Below are positions 16,625-25,297 of a DNA stretch of 55,789 nt, piece by piece (position 1 is the first letter of the stretch; each line of letters opens with the position of its first letter). The notes beneath the pieces were generated by a model, which saw only the letters and a list, made by a program, of their open reading frames with translations, had not been told where the DNA came from and made no database searches. The translations under genes were made by a program, and so were the position numbers. Source of the DNA: an uncultured Pelagibacteraceae bacterium (GTDB taxonomy: Bacteria > Pseudomonadota > Alphaproteobacteria > Pelagibacterales > Pelagibacteraceae); NCBI GenBank assembly GCA_902526645.1, contig CABZLS010000009.1:1-55789 (forward strand), read 5' to 3'.

Positions 16625-18166
16625 TTAAACTGTTGGGAATATTAATTCCATTCTCGCACCTTTTTTGTCTATTCGATTTGATGCTTTTATAGAGCCGTTA
16701 TGAAGATCGACTAAATTTTTGACAATATTTAAGCCCAATCCAGAATGTTGTCCAAATTTATCTGGTCTATTGCTATAAAATCTATTAAATATTTTATTTG
16801 TATCCTTTTCCTTAAAGCCTTGTCCCTCATCTAAAATTTCAATACTAATTCTTTTATTGTTTGATTTTGAGACCTTGACCATAATAATTTTGTTATCCTC
16901 ACTGAAAGATATGGCATTATCCAATAGATTTGCAATTATTTGTTCAATCCTATTCTCGATACCATAAATAAAATATTTATTGCCTCCATCATTTTCATAA
17001 TGAATACTTATACCTCTCTTGACTTTGTAGATATTATTGAAGTCATCAACAACTGACTTAATTACTAATTCTATATCTATTTTTTTTGTCTTTTCTTTGC
17101 TTAAAGCTACTTCATCTTTAAGCATTTGGGAGTAATCAGTAATTAATCTTTCTATTCTTTGAACATCATGGCTCAAAATATTAATCAATTTTTTTCTATG
17201 ATTTGTGTCATTAGTATCATTTAAAATTTCAGAAGCACTTTTTAATGACGCCAAAGGATTTCTAATTTCATGAACAAGATCAGTTGAAAAATTTTCAGCA
17301 TGTGAAATTCTTTTTTGTAATTCAAAAGTCATATCATCTAAAGAATTTGAAAGTAATCCCAATTCATCATTTCTTAATTTCAATCCTTCAATATTTGTTC
17401 CTTTGGAATCATTGTCTTTAATGGTTTTTGTGTAACTTACTAGATTTTTAATTGGCTTAAGAAAATATCTGTTTAAAACAAAAGAAAATATAAGAATTAC
17501 AATTGCAACTGCAATTGCAGTTCTTATAATAAAAGTTTTTCTCTCATCTATAGCAGCTTTAATATCGTTTGCATTTTCACTTATTGCTAAATAGCCAATA
17601 TTCTTATCGTTCTTCATAACATTTTTGATAGTCGTAAGCTTAAATTTATTAAACTCATCTTGTGTAAAAGTAAAAGGTATTCCATAATTTTTTGAACTAG
17701 CATAATTAAATAAAATATCTTTTAGTGAAACTGTATTATCATTCCCAATCTTAATATTTTTCGTTTCGGTAATTTCTTTTGTTTTTTCCTCATTTAAAAT
17801 TTCTAATTCAACTATATCTAATCTTGTTGAAAATGATCTAGGATCAAGGTCAAGAGTATCTGTATCACCTACTAAATTTAGTTCATTATCAAAAAATATA
17901 ACTCTATCTAAATTTTGGAAGAGAAATCTTGTAGAAAATAAAAACTTTCTTATATCCTCTTCAACAAATTTTACTTCTAATCTATTTAAATTATCAATGG
18001 TATTATTGATAATTTCTATATGATTTGAGGATTTTTTTTTTATTAAATTTGGTTGAATATTTTTTAAATAAATAAATGTAAATGATCCAATGATTGTAAA
18101 AAAAATTAAATTGATAAACAAAAATTTTTTTAAAATCGACAAGTTTTTAAGAAGATTGCTAAACAT
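16625..18166 (-). CDS. chvG: Sensor histidine kinase, ChvG/ExoS-type
   Basis: Membrane sensor kinase of 513 residues. Two transmembrane helices at about 15-34 and 213-231 flank a periplasmic sensing domain of about 180 residues. A HAMP linker follows (about 232-285). The phospho-accepting His is His299 in DLVHEIRNPLAS; the N box is in EQIIANLLDNAIS, and ATP-binding motifs are DEGQGF and GLGLNIVKN. Overlaps the response-regulator gene by one base (stop/start). In other alphaproteobacteria ChvG-ChvI responds to acid and envelope stress. The gene is followed by ahcY and wall-recycling genes. Confidence 0.88.
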   Translation of the reverse strand: MFSNLLKNLSILKKFLFINLIFFTIIGSFTFIYLKNIQPNLIKKKSSNHIEIINNTIDNLNRLEVKFVEEDIRKFLFSTRFLFQNLDRVIFFDNELNLVGDTDTLDLDPRSFSTRLDIVELEILNEEKTKEITETKNIKIGNDNTVSLKDILFNYASSKNYGIPFTFTQDEFNKFKLTTIKNVMKNDKNIGYLAISENANDIKAAIDERKTFIIRTAIAVAIVILIFSFVLNRYFLKPIKNLVSYTKTIKDNDSKGTNIEGLKLRNDELGLLSNSLDDMTFELQKRISHAENFSTDLVHEIRNPLASLKSASEILNDTNDTNHRKKLINILSHDVQRIERLITDYSQMLKDEVALSKEKTKKIDIELVIKSVVDDFNNIYKVKRGISIHYENDGGNKYFIYGIENRIEQIIANLLDNAISFSEDNKIIMVKVSKSNNKRISIEILDEGQGFKEKDTNKIFNRFYSNRPDKFGQHSGLGLNIVKNLVDLHNGSIKASNRIDKKGARMELIFPTV

Positions 18167-18873
18167 CAGCTAACATTCCATCTATATCCACTCCCGTACC
18201 TTGTTTCTATAGCTGAAAAGTCTGGGTCAACTTTTTTGAATTTTTTTCTTATCCTTTTAACATGGCTGTCAATTGTACGATCTTCAATATCTGTATCTTC
18301 TCTATAAGCTATGTCCATTAATTGAGCACGTTCTTTGATTATTCCAGGTCTTTTTGCCAACTCTTTTACTAGTAAAAATTCTGTTGTTGTTAATTTATCA
18401 GGTAGTTGTTTACCATCCCACTCACACTCTAGTTGAGATGGGTCTAGCTTGAGCTTTCCATGAGATATGATGCTTTTATTTTCCTCCAAAGTGTCTTTCG
18501 AGTCTTTTTTTCTTAATTGTACTCTGATTCTCTCAATTAATACTTTAATTGAAAAACCTCCTGATTTTTTCACAAAATCGTCTGCTCCTAATTTTAAGCC
18601 AAGAAGTTCATCAATTTCATCATCCTTTGAGGTCAAGAATATTACTGGCATGGAAGTTTTTTTTCTTAATTTTTTCAACAACTCTTCCCCATCCATTTTT
18701 GGCATTTTTATATCAATAATCGCTAAGTCAGGTGGTGTTCTTGTAAGTCCAATTAAAGCACTTTCTCCATCAATATATGTCTGAACCTTAAATCCTTCTT
18801 TTTCTAAAGCAATACTTAAACTTGTTAATATATTTCGATCATCATCAATTAGAGCAATTGTTTGTTTTTGCAT
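18166..18873 (-). CDS. chvI: Response regulator, ChvI-type (OmpR family)
   Basis: DNA-binding response regulator of 235 residues. The receiver domain (about 1-120) has the acidic pair IDDD at 9-12, phosphorylation site Asp54 in AIIDIKMP, and the conserved Lys in FLTSKDDE. The C-terminal winged helix (about 135-235) includes LTTTEFLLVKELAKRPG and DSHVKRIRKKF...TRYGSGYRW, typical of ChvI. Encoded directly before its kinase and after polA, from which it is separated by 51 bases. It is one of two response regulators in the window. Confidence 0.9.
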   Translation of the reverse strand: MQKQTIALIDDDRNILTSLSIALEKEGFKVQTYIDGESALIGLTRTPPDLAIIDIKMPKMDGEELLKKLRKKTSMPVIFLTSKDDEIDELLGLKLGADDFVKKSGGFSIKVLIERIRVQLRKKDSKDTLEENKSIISHGKLKLDPSQLECEWDGKQLPDKLTTTEFLLVKELAKRPGIIKERAQLMDIAYREDTDIEDRTIDSHVKRIRKKFKKVDPDFSAIETRYGSGYRWNVS

Positions 18874-18924
18874 ATAGTAATATAAAAATACTAAATTGTT
18901 CTAATTTGGGCAATAATATTTAAA

Positions 18925-21699
18925 CTAATGTAGAGAACCCCAATTATCACCTATATTAATATCTACGGTTAAAGGTATTGAAAAAGAATGTTGATCACTC
19001 TTTGCTGCGCTAGACATTTCCTCAATTATAATTTTACTGATTCTTTTTGCTTCTTCTTTGGGTGTCTCGAAAATCAGCTCATCATGAATTTGAAGTAACA
19101 TTTTTGTTCTATCAAATTTTTTATCATTTAATCTATTCATCAATCTTATCATTGCTAATCTCATAATTTCAGAGGCAGATCCTTGAATCGGAGCATTAAT
19201 TGCTGCTCGTTCTTGAAAATTCCTGACATTATAATTTTTATCATTAATACTTATAAAATGTGATCTTCTTCCAAAAATATTATTTACATAACCATTCTTT
19301 CTACAAAATTTAATTGTTTGATCCATATAAGTTTTAATTTCTGGAAATCTAGCAAAATAAGAATTGAGAAATTCCTCAGCTTCGTGATTGGTTACATTAA
19401 TTTGTTTTGCAAGTCCATATTGAGATATTCCATAGATTATTCCGAAATTAATTGCTTTTGCTTTTCGTCTCTGATCAGGTTTCACCTTCTTAATATCCAC
19501 ATTAAATATTTGACTAGCTGTTAGTGAATGTATGTCCTCGTTATTTTTAAAGGCTTTCTTAAGTTCTTTTACATCTGCTAAATCAGCCAAGATTCTCATT
19601 TCAATTTGATTATAATCTGCAGAGATTAAAGCATAGTCTGGGTTTGTTACAAAAGCTTTTCTAATATCTTTTCCATCTTCAGATTTAATTGGGATATTTT
19701 GTAAGTTTGGGTCGCTAGACGCAAGTCTTCCTGTAGTAGTCGCTGCAAGCAGGAAGGAGGTATGAACTCTTTTTGTATTTGGATTTATATACTCAGGCAA
19801 AGAGTCTGTGTATGTATTTTTCAATTTTGATAATTGTCTCCAATCTAACACAAGTTTAGGAAATTTATGGCCTTTAAAAGCTAAATCCTCTAAGACTGAT
19901 GCGCTTGTTGCAAATCCTCCTTTTTTTGTTTTTTTAAGACTTGCTATCTTCAAATCGTTATAAATTATTTCACCAAGCTGTTTTGGTGACGCAATGTTAA
20001 ATTTCTTTTTTGAAATTTTAAAAACTTCATTTTCAATCTTTGAAATTTTTTTCTCAAATTTTAAGGACAAGCTTTTAAGAAATTTATTATCAATTTTAAT
20101 TCCCTCTATTTCCATTAGCGCTAATATTTCAATCATTGGTTTTTCAAAAATTTCATAAATATTTATCATATTTTCTAACTTGAGATTTTTTTTAAACTTT
20201 TGATATAATCTTAGAGTAACATCTGCGTCTTCTGCCGCATAATCTTTAGCTTTTTCAATGTCAACCTCACTAAAGTTAATCTCTTTTTTTCCTGTTCCAA
20301 CCAAATCTTTAAATGCTATATTTTTATGATCTAAGTGAATTTGTGCAAGTGTGTCCATGTTATGCCTATTTTTACCAGCATCCAATACATATGACATGAG
20401 CATTGTATCTTCCATAGATGAAATTTTAATTCCTTGCCTGAAAAATATTATAAAATCAAATTTTATATTTTGTCCTATCTTTTTTATACTTAAGTCTTCC
20501 AATAAAGGTTTAAGTTTTTTTAAAACCAAATTTTTATCTAAACATTTTTTTGATTTATGTCCTATGGGTATATAACAAGCTTTGCCTATCTTTGAACTTA
20601 AGGAAATTCCAACTAAATCAGCTTGATGAGGATCAAGCGAATTAGTTTCTGTATCTACCGCAACTTCTCCAGCCTCTTCAGCTTCATTGATCCAAAGATC
20701 TAATTCTTCGATGTCGACAATCAAATGATAATCATTTTTTTTTATTGGCTTTTCTTTACTGATGCTGTTTCTCCTCTCTTTTTTTATTAAAATGTCTGGT
20801 TCGCCATAAACAGATATTGCAGAACTTAATAATCTATTGAATTCCATCTCTCTTAAAAATTTGTAAAGTTTATCTTTATCAATATCTTTTAATTTAAACT
20901 CATTTAACTCTATTTTGACTGGGGCATCATTTTTTAATGTAACTAATCTTTTACTAATTAGAGCCTTGTCTTTATTTTCAATAAGAGTTTCCCTTCTCTT
21001 ATTTTGTTTTATCTCATTAGCAAAATTCAAAAGCTTTTCTAAAGTGCCATACTTATTAATTAATTCAGCTGCTGTTTTAATTCCAATTCCTGGAACCCCA
21101 GGTACATTGTCACTACTATCACCTGCCAAAGATTGAACATCTATAACTTTACTGGAATCTACACCAAATTTCTTTTGAACATCTTCCTCTGTAATGAATT
21201 TATTTTTCATTGGATCATATATCCGAACACCTTTTTTATACAGTTGCATTAAATCCTTGTCAGAAGATACTATAGTTACTTTACCACCTTCATTTAAGAT
21301 TTTGTCTACATAAGTGGCAATTAAGTCGTCTGCTTCATAATTAATCAATTCAACTGATGGTAAATTAAATGCCAAGACTGATTTTCTGATATATTCAAAT
21401 TGTGGTGCTAAATCATCAGGAGCCTCTGATCGATTAGCTTTATATTCACTATAAATTTCGTTTCTAAATGTTTTTCTAGCTGAGTCAAAAATTACCGCAA
21501 AATGTGTTGGCTTCTGTAAATTTTTATCTGACTTTGCGTCTTCTAATAATTTGAAAAGCATACTACAAAATCCGCTTACAGCTCCTGTTGGCAATCCATC
21601 ACTTTTACGTGTCAGTGGAGGAAGTGCATAATAGGCTCTAAAAATATAACCAGAACCATCTATGAGGTAAAAATGATCTGTTTTTTTAATTTTATTCAT
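18925..21699 (-). CDS. polA: DNA polymerase I
   Basis: Repair and Okazaki-processing polymerase with 924 residues and all three domains. The 5'-3' exonuclease covers about 1-300 (YIFRAYYALPP, EADDLIATY, DSSDNVPGVPGIG). The 3'-5' proofreading domain follows at about 325-510 and appears intact, with VAVDTETNSL carrying the catalytic Asp and Glu. The polymerase domain has motif A ISADYNQIEMR, the O helix with RRKAKAINFGIIYG and motif C QIHDELIFE. The proofreading residues are worth noting because many bacterial PolI have lost them. The gene is first in a minus-strand block followed by chvI. Confidence 0.97.
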   Translation of the reverse strand: MNKIKKTDHFYLIDGSGYIFRAYYALPPLTRKSDGLPTGAVSGFCSMLFKLLEDAKSDKNLQKPTHFAVIFDSARKTFRNEIYSEYKANRSEAPDDLAPQFEYIRKSVLAFNLPSVELINYEADDLIATYVDKILNEGGKVTIVSSDKDLMQLYKKGVRIYDPMKNKFITEEDVQKKFGVDSSKVIDVQSLAGDSSDNVPGVPGIGIKTAAELINKYGTLEKLLNFANEIKQNKRRETLIENKDKALISKRLVTLKNDAPVKIELNEFKLKDIDKDKLYKFLREMEFNRLLSSAISVYGEPDILIKKERRNSISKEKPIKKNDYHLIVDIEELDLWINEAEEAGEVAVDTETNSLDPHQADLVGISLSSKIGKACYIPIGHKSKKCLDKNLVLKKLKPLLEDLSIKKIGQNIKFDFIIFFRQGIKISSMEDTMLMSYVLDAGKNRHNMDTLAQIHLDHKNIAFKDLVGTGKKEINFSEVDIEKAKDYAAEDADVTLRLYQKFKKNLKLENMINIYEIFEKPMIEILALMEIEGIKIDNKFLKSLSLKFEKKISKIENEVFKISKKKFNIASPKQLGEIIYNDLKIASLKKTKKGGFATSASVLEDLAFKGHKFPKLVLDWRQLSKLKNTYTDSLPEYINPNTKRVHTSFLLAATTTGRLASSDPNLQNIPIKSEDGKDIRKAFVTNPDYALISADYNQIEMRILADLADVKELKKAFKNNEDIHSLTASQIFNVDIKKVKPDQRRKAKAINFGIIYGISQYGLAKQINVTNHEAEEFLNSYFARFPEIKTYMDQTIKFCRKNGYVNNIFGRRSHFISINDKNYNVRNFQERAAINAPIQGSASEIMRLAMIRLMNRLNDKKFDRTKMLLQIHDELIFETPKEEAKRISKIIIEEMSSAAKSDQHSFSIPLTVDINIGDNWGSLH

Positions 21700-21731
21700 T
21701 AAGAATTATTATTATACTGATATCATTATCT

Positions 21732-21782
21732 TTGAATTAAAAAATGTATATCATATTTTAAAGATTATTTATTTATAGATTA
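21732..21782 (+). promoter_or_regulatory. Possible bioY promoter with BioR-like operator
   Basis: TTGAAT (21732-21737), 16 bases, TATTTT (21754-21759) could be a promoter. Just downstream, TTATAGATTA (21773-21782) differs at one position from the BioR box TTATAGATAA known from alphaproteobacterial biotin genes. Both motifs are AT-rich and could occur by chance here. No bioR gene is in the window. Confidence 0.3.
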
Positions 21783-21809
21783 TCAACAAAAATAAAGGTA
21801 TTGTTTATT

Positions 21810-22361
21810 ATGAATTTAATTATAGAAATTACTCAATCAAAAATTATTAAATCTCTATCTTTAATTTTTTTTGGTTCAATTTTACTTGCAATCTCTGCAA
21901 AAATAAAAATTCCTTTTTATCCAGTACCAATGACGATGCAAACTTTTGTTGTCTTGTTTCTTGGTTTAAGTTTTGGATATAAAATTGGTTTAGCTACAGT
22001 TAGCCTATATTTATTAGAAGGTATTGTTGGGTTGCCTGTATTCTCAAATTCTCCAGAAAGAGGTGTTGGTTTAATTTATTTTACTGGACCAACAATGGGG
22101 TATTTAATTGGATTTTTATTTGCTACTTATTTAGCTTCATTTGTAAAATTAAAAGATAATTATTTTATAATTTTTCTAAAATTAACGCTTTCTGTATCTA
22201 CAATCTATATATTTGGAATTTTGTGGCTTGGCACATTAATAGGATGGGATAAACCATTAATCGAATTAGGAATTACACCTTTTTTATTAGCTGAAATAAT
22301 TAAAATCATATTATTAACAATTTTAGCAAAAAAAATATTTAAATTTAGAAAATTTATCTAG
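21810..22361 (+). CDS. bioY: Biotin transporter S component BioY
   Basis: Membrane substrate-binding component for biotin uptake, which can work alone or with an ECF energising module. About 183 residues from ATG 21810, with roughly six hydrophobic helices. Family marks are the early segment AKIKIPFYPVPMTMQTF, the LLEGIVGLPVFS motif and GPTMGYLIGF. A TTG nine bases upstream would add three residues, but the TAAAGG site ten bases before the ATG fits the ATG. No ECF ATPase genes adjoin it. Uptake fits the reported biotin auxotrophy of many SAR11. Its end overlaps the regA gene by eight bases. Confidence 0.93.
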   Translation: MNLIIEITQSKIIKSLSLIFFGSILLAISAKIKIPFYPVPMTMQTFVVLFLGLSFGYKIGLATVSLYLLEGIVGLPVFSNSPERGVGLIYFTGPTMGYLIGFLFATYLASFVKLKDNYFIIFLKLTLSVSTIYIFGILWLGTLIGWDKPLIELGITPFLLAEIIKIILLTILAKKIFKFRKFI

Positions 22362-22917
22362 GTGATCTTTTAGATAAAATTCTTTGTAGGGTTCTTCTAT
22401 GCATTTTTAATCTTCTTGCAGTTTCAGAAACATTTCTGTTACATAATTCAAAAACTCTATGAATATGTTCCCATTTAACTCTATCTGCAGACATTGGATT
22501 TTCTGGAGGGGCTGCTTTTTTTGAGGGATCAGCCAATAGAGCTTTTTCGACATCATCTGCATCTGCAGGTTTTGCAAGATAATCAATTGCACCCTCTTTA
22601 ATTGCAGCGACTGCGGTAGGAATATTTCCATAACCAGTTAACATTATAATTCTACTAGAAGAATTTGAAGATTGGATTTCTTTAACTACCTCTAAACCAT
22701 TGCCATCACCTAATCTTAAATCTACAACTGCAAAGCCTGGTTTTTTTGCTCTGACTGAATCTATGCCTTTTTTTACACCTTCAGCTTGAATAACCTCGAA
22801 ACCCTTTTTTTCCATTGCTCTAGCTAACCTCTCTCTAAAAGGATTATCGTCATCAACAATTAATAGGGATTTGTTATCAAAATCGCTCAAATTTTGTAAT
22901 GTCCCTTGTGATTTCAT
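22354..22917 (-). CDS. regA: Redox response regulator RegA/PrrA/ActR-type
   Basis: Response regulator of about 187 residues. The receiver domain has SLLIVDDDNPF, the phospho-acceptor Asp in FAVVDLRLGDGNGLEV (about residue 66) and the Lys in YLAKPADADD. A proline-rich linker leads to a Fis-type helix-turn-helix at the C terminus (NVSETARRLKMHRRTLQRIL), a near-signature RegA recognition helix. No sigma-54 AAA domain lies between, which separates it from NtrC-like regulators. A GTG at 22944 would add nine residues. The partner RegB kinase is not in this window. Divergent from the polyamine genes. Confidence 0.9.
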   Translation of the reverse strand: MKSQGTLQNLSDFDNKSLLIVDDDNPFRERLARAMEKKGFEVIQAEGVKKGIDSVRAKKPGFAVVDLRLGDGNGLEVVKEIQSSNSSSRIIMLTGYGNIPTAVAAIKEGAIDYLAKPADADDVEKALLADPSKKAAPPENPMSADRVKWEHIHRVFELCNRNVSETARRLKMHRRTLQRILSKRSPR

Positions 22918-23007
22918 GAGTAAAATATGGTGATTTTTTTCCACAATTCAAGAGGTCATTATTTTCTTTACATTGAATAACTATTGAATTAATTGCCTGA
23001 AATATTA

Positions 23008-23036
23008 AAGTTTTTTAAATAAAAAGCTTTTTTTTT
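23008..23036 (+). promoter_or_regulatory. Leader hairpin with T tract upstream of the polyamine operon
   Basis: AAGTTTTT (23008-23015) can pair with AAAAAGCTT (23021-23029) with one bulged G, and a T run continues to 23036. It resembles a weak terminator located 28 bases before the decarboxylase start and could act as an attenuator. All pairs but two are A-T, so stability is low. The AGGGGG ribosome site for the next gene lies at 23051-23056. Confidence 0.3.
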
Positions 23037-23064
23037 GTTAAATTTTTTTTAGGGGGCATATTTA

Positions 23065-24249
23065 ATGCAAAAATTTAAGTCAGTTGAGGATTTAGTAAAT
23101 CAACTGAGACCAAACAAACCGGTGTATTGTATAAGAAAGAAGTCAATTCTTTCTGCATCAAATTTTTTTCAAAAGAAGTTTCCAGGCAAAATTCTTTATG
23201 CTGTAAAAACTAATCCAAATTCAGAAGTAATAAAGACTTTAATTAAAAGTGGTATAGATCAATTTGACGTTGCATCAGTTGAGGAAATAAAAGTTGTAAG
23301 AAAATTCAGTCAATCAGCAAAATGCTCTTTTATGCATACTGTAAAAAGCCGTGAAAGTATTAGTGATGCTTATTTTAAATATGGTGTAAAAACATTTGCT
23401 CTTGATACAAAAGATGAGTTGATTAAAATAATCGAAAGCACAGGTCATGCTAAAGATCTTGAGCTTTTTGTAAGAGCTGCAGTTTCTAATGAACATGCAG
23501 AAATTGATTTGTCTAAAAAATTTGGAGCGGTGAACTCTGAAGCTTCGGGACTCTTAAGGCTAGTTAAGCAATATGCCAATAAAATTGGTTTAAGCTTTCA
23601 CGTAGGTTCACAATGTATGCATCCAATTTCTTATACTAAGGGTATAAGTGAAATAGGAAATTTAATTAAAAAAACTAAAATAATTCCTAATTATATAAAT
23701 GTTGGGGGTGGGTTTCCAACAATTTATCCAGATTTAGTCCCTCAATCATTAGATAATTATTTTAATGAAATCAAAAAAAGTTTAGAGAATTTAAAACTAA
23801 ACAATTTACCAGAAATAATATGTGAACCAGGTAGAGCCTTGGTCGCAGAAAGTGGATCAACTATTGTCAGAGTTAATTTAAGAAAAAAACAAAAACTATA
23901 TATAAATGATGGTACTTACGGAACACTTTTTGATGCAGGAACACCAAATATAGTCTATCCGGCAAAAATGATTAAAGATAATACAAATAAAATTATTTCA
24001 AAAAAATTAACTGCTTTTGATTTTTATGGTCCAACATGTGACAGTATGGATTATATGAAAGGCCCTTTCCTTCTACCAAATAATATAAAAGAAAATGATT
24101 ATGTTGAGCTTGGTCAGTTAGGTGCTTACGGACTTACATTTAGAACACATTTTAATGGTTTTTATTCTGACAAAATTTACGAGGTTGAAGATAGCCCAAT
24201 AATGAGTCTCTATGATAAAAATACCGATAAAGCTACGTTAGTTGCTTAA
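23065..24249 (+). CDS. Ornithine/lysine decarboxylase (fold-III PLP, Orn/DAP/Arg decarboxylase family 2)
   Basis: Makes putrescine from ornithine, or cadaverine from lysine. 394 residues with both halves of the family: a TIM barrel with PLP-binding Lys48 in YAVKTNPN and the glycine-rich NVGGGFP at 212-218, and a beta domain with EPGRALV and the second-subunit active-site pair Cys325-Asp326 in GPTCDSMD. The length and GPTCDSMD motif fit ornithine decarboxylase of the eukaryote-like/alphaproteobacterial type better than diaminopimelate decarboxylase. AGGGGG lies eight bases before the ATG. The stop overlaps the next start by one base, opening a three-gene polyamine operon. Confidence 0.9.
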   Translation: MQKFKSVEDLVNQLRPNKPVYCIRKKSILSASNFFQKKFPGKILYAVKTNPNSEVIKTLIKSGIDQFDVASVEEIKVVRKFSQSAKCSFMHTVKSRESISDAYFKYGVKTFALDTKDELIKIIESTGHAKDLELFVRAAVSNEHAEIDLSKKFGAVNSEASGLLRLVKQYANKIGLSFHVGSQCMHPISYTKGISEIGNLIKKTKIIPNYINVGGGFPTIYPDLVPQSLDNYFNEIKKSLENLKLNNLPEIICEPGRALVAESGSTIVRVNLRKKQKLYINDGTYGTLFDAGTPNIVYPAKMIKDNTNKIISKKLTAFDFYGPTCDSMDYMKGPFLLPNNIKENDYVELGQLGAYGLTFRTHFNGFYSDKIYEVEDSPIMSLYDKNTDKATLVA

Positions 24250-25292
24250 TGTCAGAAAAAAAAAACTTAGGTCATAATAGCAAAAAAGATTTTCTTAAAT
24301 ATCCAGTTGAACATATTGATATTACATCTTTTGATTCAAGAAAAATTATTTCTTCTATGGAAAAAATGTCCTTTGTTTCTAGAGAAACCGCAAATGCAGC
24401 AAACATTTATAATGAAATGCTAAAAGATAAAGATTGTACAATATTTTTAACATTAGCAGGATCAACCTCTGCAGCTGGATGTATGAATATCTATAAAGAT
24501 TTAGTAAAATATAATATGGTAGATGCAATTGTTGCAACAGGCGCCTCTATAATAGATATGGATTTTTTTGAAGCTCTTGGATTCAAACATTACCAAGGCT
24601 CACAGTTTCAAAAAGATGCTGAGTTAAGAAAAAACTATATAGATAGAATTTACGATACTTATATTGATGAAGATGAATTACAGATCTGTGATAAAAAAAT
24701 TTGTGATATCGCAGACTCTTTAGAGCCAAGAAATTATACCTCAAGAGAATTTATTTACGAGATAGGCAAATACTTAAAAAAGAATTCTGTAAAAAAAGAA
24801 TCATTAATTGAAACCGCTTTTGACAATAATGTTCCAATTTTTTGTCCAGCTTTTACTGACTCAAGCGCTGGTTTTGGTTTGGTAATTCATCAGGAAAAAA
24901 ATCCCAAAAAACACGTATCAATTGACTCAATTAGAGAATTTCGAGAATTAACAGAAATAAAAATTCAATCAAAAGGATCTGGTCTTTTTATGATTGGAGG
25001 TGGTGTACCAAAGAATTTTATTCAAGATACTGTAATCTGTGCAGAATTATTAGGGAAAGAAGTTGATATGCATAAATATGCTGTACAAATAACAGTTGCT
25101 GACTCAAGGGATGGTGCATGTAGTAGTTCAACTTTGAAAGAGGCAAGCTCATGGGGGAAAGTAGATATAACTAAAGAACAAATGGTTTTTGCTGAAGCTA
25201 CTAGCGTACTACCATTAATTGCAAGTGACGCTTACCATAAAGGTGAATGGAAAAATAGAAAAAGAAAAAATTTTTCTCAAATTTTTGGATAA
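24249..25292 (+). CDS. Deoxyhypusine synthase-like protein, possibly homospermidine-forming
   Basis: Member of the NAD-dependent deoxyhypusine synthase family, 347 residues. The catalytic Lys of the family is present (Lys304 in ASSWGKVDI), as are TLAGSTSAAG near 68-77, FCPAFTDSSAG near 198-207, MIGGGVPKN near 248-256 and the DGACSSSTLKEA region. Bacteria lack the eIF5A target of the eukaryotic enzyme. Bacterial relatives instead transfer an aminobutyl group to small amines, and homospermidine synthases are known to derive from this family. Located between a decarboxylase and a ureohydrolase, it most likely makes a longer polyamine from putrescine. The product is inferred. Confidence 0.85.
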   Translation: MSEKKNLGHNSKKDFLKYPVEHIDITSFDSRKIISSMEKMSFVSRETANAANIYNEMLKDKDCTIFLTLAGSTSAAGCMNIYKDLVKYNMVDAIVATGASIIDMDFFEALGFKHYQGSQFQKDAELRKNYIDRIYDTYIDEDELQICDKKICDIADSLEPRNYTSREFIYEIGKYLKKNSVKKESLIETAFDNNVPIFCPAFTDSSAGFGLVIHQEKNPKKHVSIDSIREFRELTEIKIQSKGSGLFMIGGGVPKNFIQDTVICAELLGKEVDMHKYAVQITVADSRDGACSSSTLKEASSWGKVDITKEQMVFAEATSVLPLIASDAYHKGEWKNRKRKNFSQIFG

Positions 25293-25297
25293 ATAAA

